NCBI RefSeq assembly: GCF_002080435.1
Contig: NZ_CP020538.1
Span: 1,736,001 to 1,800,000, forward strand
DNA: 64,000 nucleotides
From: Sphingobium herbicidovorans
Lineage (GTDB): Bacteria; Pseudomonadota; Alphaproteobacteria; Sphingomonadales; Sphingomonadaceae
Direction of reading: 5' to 3'
Shown here: one piece after another, positions 24,695 through 34,174 of the stretch
Layout: each line of letters begins with the position of its first letter
Position numbering within the stretch: the stretch's first letter is position 1
Made by a program: the position numbers and the translations under genes
Notes under the pieces: model-generated
What the model was told of the DNA's origin: nothing
The model's database searches: none
Seen by the model: the letters and a program-made list of their open reading frames with translations, nothing else

Positions 24695-25653
24695 GCAGCG
24701 CCTTCCTCTTCCACATCTTGCATCTGCCGGGCGGCGGCATCTCCTGCGATGGCGACGAAGGCGTCGTGCAATCCTGGCCGTTCGATCGACAGGCTTTCAA
24801 TACCGGCATGGCCATCCAGCAAGGCGCGAAGCAGCGGCTCAATGCCCTCATCAGGCAAGTCAAAATGCCACGCTCCATCGGCGGCCAATGTTTCGGGCGG
24901 CAAGGCGCGACGCCAGCCGCCATCGCTCGCCCGCGTGCGCAGCCTGACCTTCGGGCGCAACTGATCGCGCGCCTCGCTTACCGATCCTTCGAAGCGGATG
25001 CGACCGCCAGCGACGATGGCGATGCGTTCGCACAACCGTTCGGCATGCGCGATGACATGGGTGGAAAACAGGATTGTGACGCCCCGCCGCGCCTGATCGC
25101 GGATCAACAGCTCCAGCTTGCCCTGATTGATGGCGTCGAGCCCGGAAAAAGGCTCGTCCAATACGATCAGCCGGGGTTCGTGGATGATGGTGCCGAATAA
25201 TTGCACGGTTTGCGCCATGCCCTTCGACAGCTGGCGGATCGGTTTGTCGACGGACGCGCCCATACCGTGCTCGATGAGCATCGCCCGGGCGCGTTCCCGC
25301 CCTATTTTCAGCGGCAAGCCGCGCAATGCGCCCATGAACGCGATGGCTTCGGCCGCTTTCATCGAGGGATAGAGGCCGCGCTCCTCGGGCAAGTAGCCAA
25401 TGATGCGCGCCTGGCGCAGCGGGACATCGTCGCCCAGCAAGCTGCGATGCCCCTCATCAGGATCGATGATGCCAAGCAGCGTGCGGAGCAAGGTGGTCTT
25501 GCCCGCGCCATTGGGACCCAGAATGCCATAGATCGACCCCGCAGGCACCGCGATATCGATACCATCGACCGCCCGGAAATTGCCGAATGTCTTGACAAGA
25601 CCATGGCCTTCGACGGCATAGGTCGGGGAAGGAGCCGGAGCACTACCGATCAT
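24691..25653 (-). CDS. ABC transporter ATP-binding protein
   Basis: Partner of the adjacent ABC-2 permease. The start chosen is the ATG of MIGSAPAPSPTYAV, preceded by an AGGGGCGG site, giving 320 residues. Walker A GPNGAGKTTLL, Q-loop region YLPEERGLYPSM, signature LSKGMAQTVQL, Walker B LIVLDEPFSGLDAINQG and the switch His in FSTHVIAHAERL are all visible. The YLPEERGLY variant is typical of NatA-like exporters. The gene is divergent from queG with only 22 bp between starts, so the promoters must overlap the coding regions. Confidence 0.92.
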   Translation of the reverse strand: MIGSAPAPSPTYAVEGHGLVKTFGNFRAVDGIDIAVPAGSIYGILGPNGAGKTTLLRTLLGIIDPDEGHRSLLGDDVPLRQARIIGYLPEERGLYPSMKAAEAIAFMGALRGLPLKIGRERARAMLIEHGMGASVDKPIRQLSKGMAQTVQLFGTIIHEPRLIVLDEPFSGLDAINQGKLELLIRDQARRGVTILFSTHVIAHAERLCERIAIVAGGRIRFEGSVSEARDQLRPKVRLRTRASDGGWRRALPPETLAADGAWHFDLPDEGIEPLLRALLDGHAGIESLSIERPGLHDAFVAIAGDAAARQMQDVEEEGAA

Positions 25654-25675
25654 CCGCCCCTGATAGTCGCACACC

Positions 25676-26734
25676 ATGCCAACGCAAACTGAAACCTTGG
25701 AACAACGCCTGAAGGCGCAGGCGCAGCGGCTGGGCTTTGCCGCTTGCGCCATTGCGCGCGCCGACGCGGCGCCAGAGGCGGGGCAAAGGCTGCGGCAGTG
25801 GCTGGATGCGGGCCGCCATGGCGACATGCTGTGGATGGAGGACCGAGCCGAACAGCGCGCTTCGCCCAGGGGGCTGTGGCCCGATGTGCGCAGCGTCATC
25901 ATGCTGGGTATGAGCTATGCGCCCGGCCGCGATCCACTGAAGCTGGCGGATGTGAGCGATCGGGGGCGGATTTCGGTCTATGCGCAGGGGCGCGACTATC
26001 ATGACGTCGTCAAGAAGGGCCTGAAGATTCTGGCGCGCTGGCTTGTGGAGCAGCAGGAAAGCGCACTCAAGGTTTTCGTCGATACAGCGCCAGTGATGGA
26101 AAAGCCGCTTGCCGCGGCGGCTGGCCTCGGCTGGCAGGGCAAGCATAGCAATCTGGTCAGCCGCGATCATGGCAGTTGGCTGTTTCTGGGGGCCATTTAC
26201 AGCGAGATCGCGCTGGAGCCGGACGCGCCGGCAGTGGACCATTGCGGCAGTTGCAATGCCTGCCAGACGGCTTGCCCCACCGACGCCTTTCCCGCCCCCT
26301 ATGTGGTCGATGCACGGCGGTGCATTTCCTACCTTACCATCGAGCATAAGGGGCCGATACCGGAGGAGTTTAGGGTAGGAATCGGCAACCGCATCTATGG
26401 CTGCGACGATTGCCTGGCGGTCTGCCCCTGGAACAAGTTTGCCGATGCGGCAGCAGCCAACAAGGCGTTCATTGGGCGGGCAGAGCTGGCCGCGCCGGAA
26501 CTGGACGACCTGCTTGCGCTGGATGATGCGGGGTTTCGCGAGATTTTCTCAGGCTCTCCGATCAAGCGGATCGGACGGGACCGCATGGTGCGCAACGCGG
26601 CGATCGCTGCCGGAAATAGCGGGGAACCGAGGCTGATCGCGCGGTTGCAGCCCTTGCTGGCCGACGGCGACACGGTCGTCGCGGAAGCAGCGGCCTGGGC
26701 GATCGGAAAGCTGTCCGCTAAGGAAGCTATTTAG
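25676..26734 (+). CDS. queG: Epoxyqueuosine reductase
   Basis: QueG reduces epoxyqueuosine to queuosine in tRNA using cobalamin and two [4Fe-4S] clusters. The 352 residues show the N-terminal cobalamin-binding region ([23 protein letters not shown]), [20 protein letters not shown], the two cluster motifs [16 protein letters not shown] and [13 protein letters not shown], and a C-terminal HEAT-like tail ([13 protein letters not shown]). Length is normal. The cobalamin requirement is noteworthy because cobS is also in this window. Confidence 0.95.
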   Translation: MPTQTETLEQRLKAQAQRLGFAACAIARADAAPEAGQRLRQWLDAGRHGDMLWMEDRAEQRASPRGLWPDVRSVIMLGMSYAPGRDPLKLADVSDRGRISVYAQGRDYHDVVKKGLKILARWLVEQQESALKVFVDTAPVMEKPLAAAAGLGWQGKHSNLVSRDHGSWLFLGAIYSEIALEPDAPAVDHCGSCNACQTACPTDAFPAPYVVDARRCISYLTIEHKGPIPEEFRVGIGNRIYGCDDCLAVCPWNKFADAAAANKAFIGRAELAAPELDDLLALDDAGFREIFSGSPIKRIGRDRMVRNAAIAAGNSGEPRLIARLQPLLADGDTVVAEAAAWAIGKLSAKEAI

Positions 26735-27095
26735 CGTGCAGATTAGCGGCGCAGGCGCCGGGATCCAGATCCGTTCCCGCAGGCGTGCGTGCATCGACAT
26801 GAGTGACGACCGGTTCCTTGCCCCGGCCAGGCGCATACAGATAGGCGTCCAGCACGCAGCGGCCGTTGGCGAATTGAAGCTTGCGCATCGTACTTTCGCG
26901 AATGTCGAGACGCGGCGTGCCGAACTGCTGAATGAGATGGCGAGCATCCATGCCCATCAGCGGGCCGGAGCGCATGAAGGCGCTGGCGGGGGGACCGGCG
27001 GCGGGGCGGCCGATAGACGCGGGCGGCACGACCGAACCACAGGCTGCCAGCGGGCCTGCGAGGGCGATTCCGATGATCAGGCGGACAGGGTTCAT
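26727..27095 (-). CDS. Small lipoprotein
   Basis: The start [20 protein letters not shown] gives 122 residues with a lipobox LAAC (Cys 19), so the protein should be lipidated and anchored in the envelope. After a proline-rich linker, [20 protein letters not shown] resembles the SmpA/BamE-like repeat region, and [19 protein letters not shown] follows. No precise family is named. It overlaps the end of queG convergently by 8 bp and overlaps the upstream EI24 gene by four bases, so it is coupled to it. Confidence 0.75.
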   Translation of the reverse strand: MNPVRLIIGIALAGPLAACGSVVPPASIGRPAAGPPASAFMRSGPLMGMDARHLIQQFGTPRLDIRESTMRKLQFANGRCVLDAYLYAPGRGKEPVVTHVDARTPAGTDLDPGACAANLHAK

Positions 27096-27760
27096 CGTGA
27101 CTTGCTTTTGGCGCCGTGCAGCATGTGCACCGCCATAGCCGCGCTCCAGATCGGCGCAAGCAGGTTGATGAAGGGTATCAGGAACAGAAACGTCGAGACG
27201 AGGCCCATGAGCCACCGGCGGAGGGGAGCTATCGGCGGCAGACCGGCATGGCGCGGCTCCACCATGTCGGCAAGGTCGCGGCCCAACAGATAGGCGTTAA
27301 GCGCCAGGAACAGCCCGATCGTGCCGACTCCGGTAACGAGCAGGAGCAGATAGGCTGGCAAGGCAAGCAGGTTCCAGCCAACCGTGCGGACGACCGATGC
27401 GAGCGCAAGCCGCACGCTGGCCCCCACGCCCAGGGAATGCGCGATTGCCGCTGCGTCGGGATAGCTGGCCCGTTCAACCGCGACGATGATGTCGTCGGCA
27501 AACAGGTTCATGGCCGCCATGGCGATGGTGCGAAAGAGCAGCCAGGCGAAGGCAACCACAGCGATAACCGTGGCCGCCGCTTCGGCGAAACCGCCTCCAC
27601 CCCAGCCGAAATACAGGCGAACGCCATGCACGGCCGTCCAGACGCCAAGCCCCGCCATGGCGAAAACCAGCAGCGTCAGCAGCAATGTCTTGCCCAGCAG
27701 GCGCAGGGCTGCAGGATGGAAGATTGCTGGAAATGCGCGAAGGACGGCTGAGATCCCCAT
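27092..27760 (-). CDS. EI24 domain (CysZ-like) membrane protein
   Basis: This 222-residue protein has about five hydrophobic helices: LLGKTLLLTLLVFAMAGLGV, TVIAVVAFAWLLFRTIAMAA, TVGWNLLALPAYLLLLVTGV, GLFLALNAYLLGRDLADMV and LVSTFLFLIPFINLLAPIWS. The ALNAYLLGRDLADMVEPRH and FIPFxNLLAP-like motifs are those of the EI24/CysZ family, which includes sulfate transporters but mostly uncharacterised members. An ATG was preferred over a TTG 12 codons earlier. Confidence 0.82.
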   Translation of the reverse strand: MGISAVLRAFPAIFHPAALRLLGKTLLLTLLVFAMAGLGVWTAVHGVRLYFGWGGGGFAEAAATVIAVVAFAWLLFRTIAMAAMNLFADDIIVAVERASYPDAAAIAHSLGVGASVRLALASVVRTVGWNLLALPAYLLLLVTGVGTIGLFLALNAYLLGRDLADMVEPRHAGLPPIAPLRRWLMGLVSTFLFLIPFINLLAPIWSAAMAVHMLHGAKSKSR

Positions 27761-27876
27761 GGAGGTTGCTATCCCGCGCCCGGATGACTGCGTCAATCAG
27801 CGCCGTTGCGCGGGACGATCCGGATCGGTAGACACGGCGCGATTTCCTGGCCCTTTCTTCAATCGAAGGATATTGC

Positions 27877-28878
27877 GTGACCGCTGCTGCTCCCTCGTTA
27901 GATGTTGTCGCGATCGGCAACGCCATCGTCGATGTGCTCGCGCCGAGCGATGATGCGTTTCTGGCCGAACACGCGCTGACCAAGGGCGGCATGCAGTTGA
28001 TCGACGCCGAAACCGCCGAGAGCCTTTATGCCGACATGGCCGCTGGCAAGGAAGTCAGCGGCGGATCGGCGGCCAATACCCTTGCCGGGCTGGCGGCATT
28101 TGGAAAGCGCTGCGGCTTCATCGGCCAGGTGTGCGACGATCAGTTGGGCGAGGTATTCGCCCATGATGTGCGGGCGCTGGGCATCCGCTATGACACGCCA
28201 GCGGCGAAGGGGGATATACCCACCGCACGCTGCCTGATCCTGGTGACGCCGGACGCGCAGCGGACGATGAACACGTTTCTTGGCGCGTCGCAGTTCCTTC
28301 CCGAAACCGCGCTGGACCTGGAGCTGATCCGGTCAGCTTCGATCCTCTATCTTGAAGGCTATCTGTGGGACCCCGAACAGCCGCGCGCGGCGATGCGCGC
28401 CGCTATCGACGCGGCACGCGGGGCTGGCCGCAAAGTCGCCTTCACCCTGTCGGATGGGTTTGTGATCGAACGGCATCGGGCCGATTTCGTCGAGCTGATC
28501 GAACAGGGACAGATCGACATCCTCTTTTCCAATGAGCATGAAATCCAGGCGCTGGCGCAGGTCGATGATTTTGATCGGGCAGTCGCAACCTTCTCGGGCA
28601 AGGTGCCGGTGCTGGTCTCGACGCGCAGCGAAAAGGGCGCGATCGCGGTGGTGGACGGCCTTCGCTACGAAGTAACCGCGGCCCCGGTCGCGCAGATCGT
28701 CGATACGACCGGTGCGGGAGACCTGTTCGCAGCCGGGTTCCTGGCCGGGCATCTCGAAGGGCTGGACGTGCATCATTGTCTGGAACTGGGGGCAGCCGCA
28801 GCGGCCGAAGTGATTTCCCACTGGGGCGCACGGCCTGAGCAGGATCTGCAGGCGCTTCGAGCCAAATTGTTCGGCTGA
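27877..28878 (+). CDS. Adenosine kinase (PfkB family)
   Basis: This 333-residue ribokinase-fold enzyme starts with GTG after a GAAGGA ribosome site. Family marks are VVAIGNAIVDVL, KEVSGGSAANTLAGLAAFG, PTARCLILVTPDAQRTMNTF, and the catalytic anion-hole motif DTTGAGDLFAAGFLAG with the base Asp. The GNAIVDV start and RTMNTFLGAS segment favour adenosine kinase over sugar kinases. It probably salvages adenosine to AMP. Confidence 0.88.
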   Translation: MTAAAPSLDVVAIGNAIVDVLAPSDDAFLAEHALTKGGMQLIDAETAESLYADMAAGKEVSGGSAANTLAGLAAFGKRCGFIGQVCDDQLGEVFAHDVRALGIRYDTPAAKGDIPTARCLILVTPDAQRTMNTFLGASQFLPETALDLELIRSASILYLEGYLWDPEQPRAAMRAAIDAARGAGRKVAFTLSDGFVIERHRADFVELIEQGQIDILFSNEHEIQALAQVDDFDRAVATFSGKVPVLVSTRSEKGAIAVVDGLRYEVTAAPVAQIVDTTGAGDLFAAGFLAGHLEGLDVHHCLELGAAAAAEVISHWGARPEQDLQALRAKLFG

Positions 28879-28925
28879 TCCGTTGCCTTCGGTCGTCGTG
28901 AGCGAAGTTGCGGCAACAACTTCGT

Positions 28926-30452
28926 TCAGGCCACCGCCTTCTGTCGCCGGAATAGCGCGCGGTCTTCCGGCCCGAAGCCCCAGCGCCAGATGACAAAGCC
29001 ATAAACGCCCAGGATCGTGGCGACGCCAAAGACCAGTTCGACCCATTCATATTCGCGGGGCAAGGCGACGAAGGCCGCTCCAACGATACAGGCGACGCCG
29101 CAGGCGCTGAGCAGCGGCCAGCGCCAGGCATTCACCTTCGCGCCCAGCAGATGGGAGAGAAGCCGCGCCTTGACCAGCGCGCCCGCGCCCAGCGCAATGC
29201 TGAGCGCCAGCGCGGGGGCCGCCGCAATCGCCATCGGCGACAGGCCGAAACGGCGCGCCAGCATGATAAGTCCGAAGCTGAGCGCCGCCTGCAGACCGAT
29301 CATGCACAGAGAGATCATGAGATTGCGGTGGCGCGCGATGTAGACGAGCGCGGATTCGCTGACGACCGCCGTGGCCGCGACGACTTCAGCCAGCAAAAGG
29401 AAGGCCAGCGCTCCAGTGCCGCCGACAAAATGGGGGCCGACCAGACCCATGACCGCTTCGCCGGGGATGCCGAGCGCCAAGGCGATGCCGGCCTGCGCGG
29501 CGATGATCCAGAAGCCGACCTGGCTGACCTGCTTCGCAATCGCCGTCAGATTGCCTTCCGCAAGGTTGCGCGTGATGACCGGGCCAAGGATGGGGTCGAA
29601 ACTGGTTTTGAGCTTTTGCGGCAGAGAGGCGACCTGCTGCGCAACATAATATATGCCCACCACCGCCGGGCTGACAAACAGGCCGAGTATCGCGAGATCA
29701 AGTCGGCGCGATCCCCATTCAACGCCATCGGCTGCTGCAAGCGGCAGGTTGCGGCGAGCAAGGCGCCAGAGCCTGCCGCCGTCGGGCCGCCAGCCATAGG
29801 GTATGCCATAGTGCCGGGTCATGGGGATGATCGAGGCGACCAGGGCCGCGACCATGGACAGGACATAGGACAGGATCAGCCCGTCTCGCGTCGAATAAAA
29901 TGAAAAGGCAAAGGCGCCGATGCTGATGGCCCAAGGCTCTATGATCGACCGTGCACGGACCGTCGCGCCGATATCGAAACGGTAGGCGCAGGCAGCCAAG
30001 GCTACGTCGGAGCCCGCAACCGCAATGACGATCAGTGCGAGCAGCCGATCAAGGCCGTTGATGCCACTGTTGGGAAACATCGCCTGCGGAAAGGCGACCA
30101 GCAGGGCGCTACCGAAAAGCGCGGCTATCATGGTGACCAGCATCGCATCGGTTACGACATGGTTATGCGGCCGTTCCGTCTGCGCAAGCGCCCCGGCAAG
30201 GCCACGTTTCAGCCCTAATGTCGCCAGTTGCGCGACGAATTCGACCACCAGAACGGCATAGGCAAAGCGGCCCAGCGCGTCCGCCCCATACCAGCGGCCG
30301 GCGATGAACAGGAACGGCAATCGCGCGGCAAGGCGCAGGAGGAAACCAAACACATTGGTCCGCCCGCCCTTGGCCAGGGCGGCGATATCGTCCTGTTGCG
30401 AGGAGGAAGCCTGCTCAGCCGGCAAAGTATCTGGGTCCCCCTGTCGCATCAT
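28926..30452 (-). CDS. Polysaccharide flippase (MOP/Wzx-like)
   Basis: The 508-residue protein has about 12-14 membrane helices (for example YAVLVVEFVAQLATLGLKRG, GIALALGIPGEAVMGLVGPH, LGAGALVKARLLSHLLGAK). The N-terminal GRTNVFGFLLRLAARLPFLF and GLKRGLAGALAQ are characteristic of the oligosaccharide flippase family that moves undecaprenyl-linked O-antigen or exopolysaccharide units. A hydrophilic N-terminus of about 30 residues precedes the first helix. It is alone on its strand, with galU and GtrA elsewhere in the window as possible partners. Confidence 0.87.
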   Translation of the reverse strand: MMRQGDPDTLPAEQASSSQQDDIAALAKGGRTNVFGFLLRLAARLPFLFIAGRWYGADALGRFAYAVLVVEFVAQLATLGLKRGLAGALAQTERPHNHVVTDAMLVTMIAALFGSALLVAFPQAMFPNSGINGLDRLLALIVIAVAGSDVALAACAYRFDIGATVRARSIIEPWAISIGAFAFSFYSTRDGLILSYVLSMVAALVASIIPMTRHYGIPYGWRPDGGRLWRLARRNLPLAAADGVEWGSRRLDLAILGLFVSPAVVGIYYVAQQVASLPQKLKTSFDPILGPVITRNLAEGNLTAIAKQVSQVGFWIIAAQAGIALALGIPGEAVMGLVGPHFVGGTGALAFLLLAEVVAATAVVSESALVYIARHRNLMISLCMIGLQAALSFGLIMLARRFGLSPMAIAAAPALALSIALGAGALVKARLLSHLLGAKVNAWRWPLLSACGVACIVGAAFVALPREYEWVELVFGVATILGVYGFVIWRWGFGPEDRALFRRQKAVA

Positions 30453-30497
30453 CTTTCCGCCGAATGGTAAACAATAAAGGATGCAAGGGCGACGGAA

Positions 30498-31469
30498 TTA
30501 TTCCGGCCGCAACGGGCGGGCGAGCAGAGCGTCGATGACATGGCCAAGCGGCGCTGCATCTTCGAGCAGGGCGCAGACAGCTTCAACCACGGGCATTTCG
30601 ACCATGGCGGCGCGCGCCGCATCACGCAGGACCGGGGCGGTGAAAGCGCCTTCGGCCACGGTGCGGCGGTTGGCGAGCAGTTCGGCGGACGGACGCCCCT
30701 CCCCCAGCCCCTTGCCGAGCGAGAAGTTGCGCGAATTGGTCGAGGAACAGGTAAGAACGAGGTCGCCGAGGCCCGAAAGCCCCGACAGCGTTTCCGCGCG
30801 CGCGCCCCGCGCGAGACCAAAACGCGTCATTTCGGCAAAGCCCCGGCTGATGAGCGAGGCACGGGCGTTGAGGCCAAGGCCGGCCCCTTCCGCGACGCCG
30901 CAGGCGATCGCCAGGACATTCTTCACCGCGCCGCCAATTTCCGCGCCGACCACATCGTCGGACAGATAAGGACGAAAGGCGGGCCGGGCGATGCGCGCCG
31001 CGATCTGGCGTCCAAGGTCGGCGTCTGCACAGGCGAGGGTGATGGCGGTCGGCAGGCCCCTTGCCACTTCATGCGCGAAAGTGGGGCCTGACAGCACCGC
31101 GATGGGGGATTTGGGCTGCGCCTGCTGCGCCACTTCCGACATGAGCAGGCTTGTCCCGGCCTCTATCCCCTTGGAGCAGAGGATCAGCGGAAGGCCCGAG
31201 GGGAGTCCCGCCACGACAGCCCGCAAATGCTGGGCGGGGCTGACGATCAGCAGCAGGTCGCGGTCTTCCATTTCCGCCATGTCGCCGGTGGCGCGCACGG
31301 CAGGGCCTAGCGGGATGCCGGGAAGGTAAAGGGGGTTGAGGCGATCGCGATTGACCGCGTCCACCACTTCGGGCTCGAGCGCCCACAGGAGGACATCGTC
31401 GCCCTGCGACGAAAGGGTTTGCGCCAGCGCGGTTCCCCATGCGCCAGCACCGATCACGCCCGCCTTCAT
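30498..31469 (-). CDS. gpsA: Glycerol-3-phosphate dehydrogenase [NAD(P)+]
   Basis: GpsA makes sn-glycerol-3-phosphate for phospholipids. Visible in 323 residues are the dinucleotide loop VIGAGAWGTALAQTL (5-19), ILCSKGIEAGTSLLMSEVA, VLSGPTFAHEVARGLPTAIT, and EIGGAVKNVLAIACGVAEGA with the catalytic lysine, plus ISRGFAEMTRFGLA and SGLGDLVLTCSSTNSRNFSLG. Length is normal. It lies 13 bp downstream of tsaD, a pairing seen in many proteobacteria. Confidence 0.96.
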   Translation of the reverse strand: MKAGVIGAGAWGTALAQTLSSQGDDVLLWALEPEVVDAVNRDRLNPLYLPGIPLGPAVRATGDMAEMEDRDLLLIVSPAQHLRAVVAGLPSGLPLILCSKGIEAGTSLLMSEVAQQAQPKSPIAVLSGPTFAHEVARGLPTAITLACADADLGRQIAARIARPAFRPYLSDDVVGAEIGGAVKNVLAIACGVAEGAGLGLNARASLISRGFAEMTRFGLARGARAETLSGLSGLGDLVLTCSSTNSRNFSLGKGLGEGRPSAELLANRRTVAEGAFTAPVLRDAARAAMVEMPVVEAVCALLEDAAPLGHVIDALLARPLRPE

Positions 31470-31482
31470 GCCTTTACACTCT

Positions 31483-32517
31483 TCATGCCTTGACCCCGGC
31501 GCCGCGCGCCTTTTCCGCGTCCGGATCGAGCGGCCAGCGTGGCCGGGCCGGAACCGTCAGATCGTCCACCAGTCCTGCCGCATATCGCTCCGCCCCCGCC
31601 CAGGCGATCATGGCCGCATTGTCGGTGCAAAGCCAGAGCGGCGGCGCGACGAAGGGCAGGTCATATCTGGCGGCCAGCGCCTGAAGCGCGGCGCGGATGG
31701 ACTGGTTCGCGGCCACGCCGCCAGCGACGACCAGCGCCGTCACCCCATCATGGATGGCAAGCTGCTTTTCCGTGCGGTCGATCAGGCAGTCGATGACGGC
31801 CTGCTGAAAACTGGCGGCGATATCTTCGGCCGAATATTGGCCGGACTGCGCCGCACGCATGACGGCGCTCTTGAGCCCCGCGAAGGAAAAATGGGGTTCC
31901 GCCGTGCCGACCAGAGGCCGGGGCAAGGGCACCGCCTTCGCATCGCCCTTCGCCGCTGCCTGCTCCACGGCGGGCCCGCCGGGATAGCCCAGGCCGAGCA
32001 GCTTCGCCGTCTTATCGAACGCTTCGCCGGATGCATCGTCTATGGTGGTGGCGAGACGGGCGTAGTCGCCCGGGCCACGGACATGCAGCAACTGGCAATG
32101 ACCGCCCGAAACCAGCAGCAGCAAATAGGGAAATTGCAGCGACGGATCTGCGAGGCGCGGCGAGAGCGCGTGGCCTTCAAGATGATTGACGGCAATCAGC
32201 GGCTTGTTGGCGGCATGGGCCAACGCCTTGCCGGTTACGAGGCCAACCATCACGCCGCCGATCAGCCCCGGACCCGCCGTGGCGGCGATCACATCGACCT
32301 GATCCAGCGTCAGATTGGCGTCGGCCAGCACCGCTTCGACCAGCGGAGCAAGCGCCTCCACATGGGCGCGGGCGGCGATTTCGGGAACGACGCCGCCGTA
32401 GGGGCGATGCGCTTCCTCCTGCGTGGCGAGGCGGTGCGCAAGGATCTTGCCCTCCGCCGTCACGAGCGCCGCTGCGGTTTCGTCGCAGCTCGATTCCAGG
32501 CCGAGGATGATCGTCAT
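31483..32517 (-). CDS. tsaD: tRNA N6-threonylcarbamoyladenosine synthase subunit TsaD
   Basis: TsaD transfers the threonylcarbamoyl group to A37 of ANN-decoding tRNAs. The start chosen, [19 protein letters not shown], matches the usual beginning; an ATG four codons earlier exists. The metal-binding HLEGH motif ([10 protein letters not shown]), [43 protein letters not shown] and [13 protein letters not shown] are present. The 344-residue length is typical. It is divergent from hemC with only 44 bp between starts, and gpsA follows on the same strand. Confidence 0.96.
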   Translation of the reverse strand: MTIILGLESSCDETAAALVTAEGKILAHRLATQEEAHRPYGGVVPEIAARAHVEALAPLVEAVLADANLTLDQVDVIAATAGPGLIGGVMVGLVTGKALAHAANKPLIAVNHLEGHALSPRLADPSLQFPYLLLLVSGGHCQLLHVRGPGDYARLATTIDDASGEAFDKTAKLLGLGYPGGPAVEQAAAKGDAKAVPLPRPLVGTAEPHFSFAGLKSAVMRAAQSGQYSAEDIAASFQQAVIDCLIDRTEKQLAIHDGVTALVVAGGVAANQSIRAALQALAARYDLPFVAPPLWLCTDNAAMIAWAGAERYAAGLVDDLTVPARPRWPLDPDAEKARGAGVKA

Positions 32518-32561
32518 TGTTGCTTCCATCTAATGCCCACGGCCATTAGAGCAAGCGGCAT

Positions 32562-33500
32562 ATGATGACGCCTTCCTCCCTGCCCGGTCGCCCGCTCCGC
32601 CTAGGTACGCGGGGATCGCCCCTTGCCCTTGCCCAGGCGCGCATGACGGCGGACGCACTATGCGCGCGCCACGGATGGCATGCGGATGCGATCCAGACGG
32701 TGATCGTGCAGACCAGCGGCGACCGCATCCAGGACCGCGCGCTTGCCGAGATTGGCGGCAAGGCGCTGTGGACCAAGGAGCTTGATCGCGCATTGCTGGC
32801 TGGCGAAATCGACTTCGCCGTCCATAGCATGAAGGATGTGGAGACCATCAGGCCAAAGGAAATCCGGATCGCTGCGATGTTGCCGCGGGCGGATGTTCGG
32901 GACCGGCTGGTGGGCGCGGACAGCTTTGCTGCATTACCGGCCAGTCCGGTGGTGGGATCAAGCTCCCCGCGCCGCGCTGCGCAAGTGAAGCGATTGCGCC
33001 CAGACGCCCAGGTGGTGCTGTTCAGGGGCAATGTCGCGACTCGGCTGGCCAAGCTGGCGGCGGGGGAAGTCCATGCGACCTTGCTGGCGGCGGCGGGCCT
33101 CGACCGGCTGGGTCAGGGCGAGGTGGGGACCAGCATCCCGCTCGACGTCATGCTGCCGGCGCCCTCGCAAGGGGCCGTGGGGATCGAGGCGCTGGCGAGC
33201 AATGCGCCGATGCTGGCGACGCTGGCGGCAATCAATGACCCCGACACATTCGATTGCGTGATGGCGGAGCGCGCTGTGCTCAAGGGATTAGGCGGCACGT
33301 GCCATTCGCCGATTGCGGCGCTGGGGCGGCTGGAGGGCGGGACGATCCGCCTTTCGGCCGAGATATTGAGTGCTGATGGACAGGAACGGGTCAGCGATGT
33401 GCGAGACATCGCCCGCAGGGACACCGAAGCGGCCGAAGCGATGGGTCGTGCGTTGCTGGATAGCGCCAGTGCGGAGCTGCGCGCGCTGTTCGAGGCGTGA
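32562..33500 (+). CDS. hemC: Hydroxymethylbilane synthase
   Basis: HemC polymerises four porphobilinogens to hydroxymethylbilane. In 312 residues the N-terminal PLRLGTRGSPLALAQARM, HSMKDVETIRP, VVGSSSPRRAAQVKRLRP, NVATRLAKLAAGEVHATLLA and the cofactor-anchoring Cys near residue 247 (GLGGTCHSPIAALG) are all present. The gene overlaps hemD by four bases. Divergent tsaD starts 44 bp away. Confidence 0.97.
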   Translation: MMTPSSLPGRPLRLGTRGSPLALAQARMTADALCARHGWHADAIQTVIVQTSGDRIQDRALAEIGGKALWTKELDRALLAGEIDFAVHSMKDVETIRPKEIRIAAMLPRADVRDRLVGADSFAALPASPVVGSSSPRRAAQVKRLRPDAQVVLFRGNVATRLAKLAAGEVHATLLAAAGLDRLGQGEVGTSIPLDVMLPAPSQGAVGIEALASNAPMLATLAAINDPDTFDCVMAERAVLKGLGGTCHSPIAALGRLEGGTIRLSAEILSADGQERVSDVRDIARRDTEAAEAMGRALLDSASAELRALFEA

Positions 33501-34165
33501 CGCCGGTCATCATCCTGCGGCCTGAGCCGGGGGCAAGCGAAAGCGCGGCGCGTGCAAGGCGGCTGGGCTTGGCGCCCCGCCTCTGCTCTCTGTTCGAAGC
33601 GCGTCCGATCGCCTGGGAAGCACCACCGCGCGAGGATTTCGACGCGCTGTTGATGACCAGCGCACAGGCAGCACGGCTGGGAGGCGCGCAACTCGCCCGC
33701 TATCACGGCCTGCCCGCTTATGCGGTCGGAAGCGCCACGGCGCGGGCGATGGCGGAGGAGGGTTTCCAGAACATCGTGCATGGCGATCTGGATGGCAGCG
33801 CAATTGCTGCCCGGATCACGGCGGATGGGCGCCACCGGCTGCTGCATCTGGGCGGCACGACCGTGGCGCCGATCGCGCCAGGCCCCCTCAACATCCAGCG
33901 GGTGCCGGTTTATACAATCGGCGAGAAGCCGGAGGCTGGGCTGCATGCGCTTCTGGAACCGGACGCGGTGCTGCTGGTCCATTCGCCACGGGCCGGGAGC
34001 AGGCTGGCTGCGCTCGTCGACCCGCTTCAACGGCGCGACCTTCACATCATCGCCATCAGCCCGGCTGCGCTTGAAGCCTGCGGGCAGGGATGGGCAAGCG
34101 GCGAAGCGCCCGGCCAGCCCGATGATGAGAGGATGCTGGCCCTCGCCGTCCGATTGTGCGAATGA
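33497..34165 (+). CDS. hemD: Uroporphyrinogen-III synthase
   Basis: HemD closes hydroxymethylbilane to uroporphyrinogen III. The family diverges strongly; identity here rests on the coupling to hemC (GTGA overlap), the beginning VIILRPEPGASESAARARRL, and the two-lobe pattern with DALLMTSAQAARLGGAQLAR and YAVGSATARAMAEEGFQN, then LLVHSPRAGSRLAALVDP. The 222-residue length fits. Confidence 0.9.
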   Translation: MTPVIILRPEPGASESAARARRLGLAPRLCSLFEARPIAWEAPPREDFDALLMTSAQAARLGGAQLARYHGLPAYAVGSATARAMAEEGFQNIVHGDLDGSAIAARITADGRHRLLHLGGTTVAPIAPGPLNIQRVPVYTIGEKPEAGLHALLEPDAVLLVHSPRAGSRLAALVDPLQRRDLHIIAISPAALEACGQGWASGEAPGQPDDERMLALAVRLCE

Positions 34166-34174
34166 TCCGCCAAG

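Noticed and set aside
27761..27796. Twelve extra residues at the N-terminus of the EI24 protein from a TTG
   Set aside because: The ATG further in begins the family region, and the TTG has no better ribosome site.
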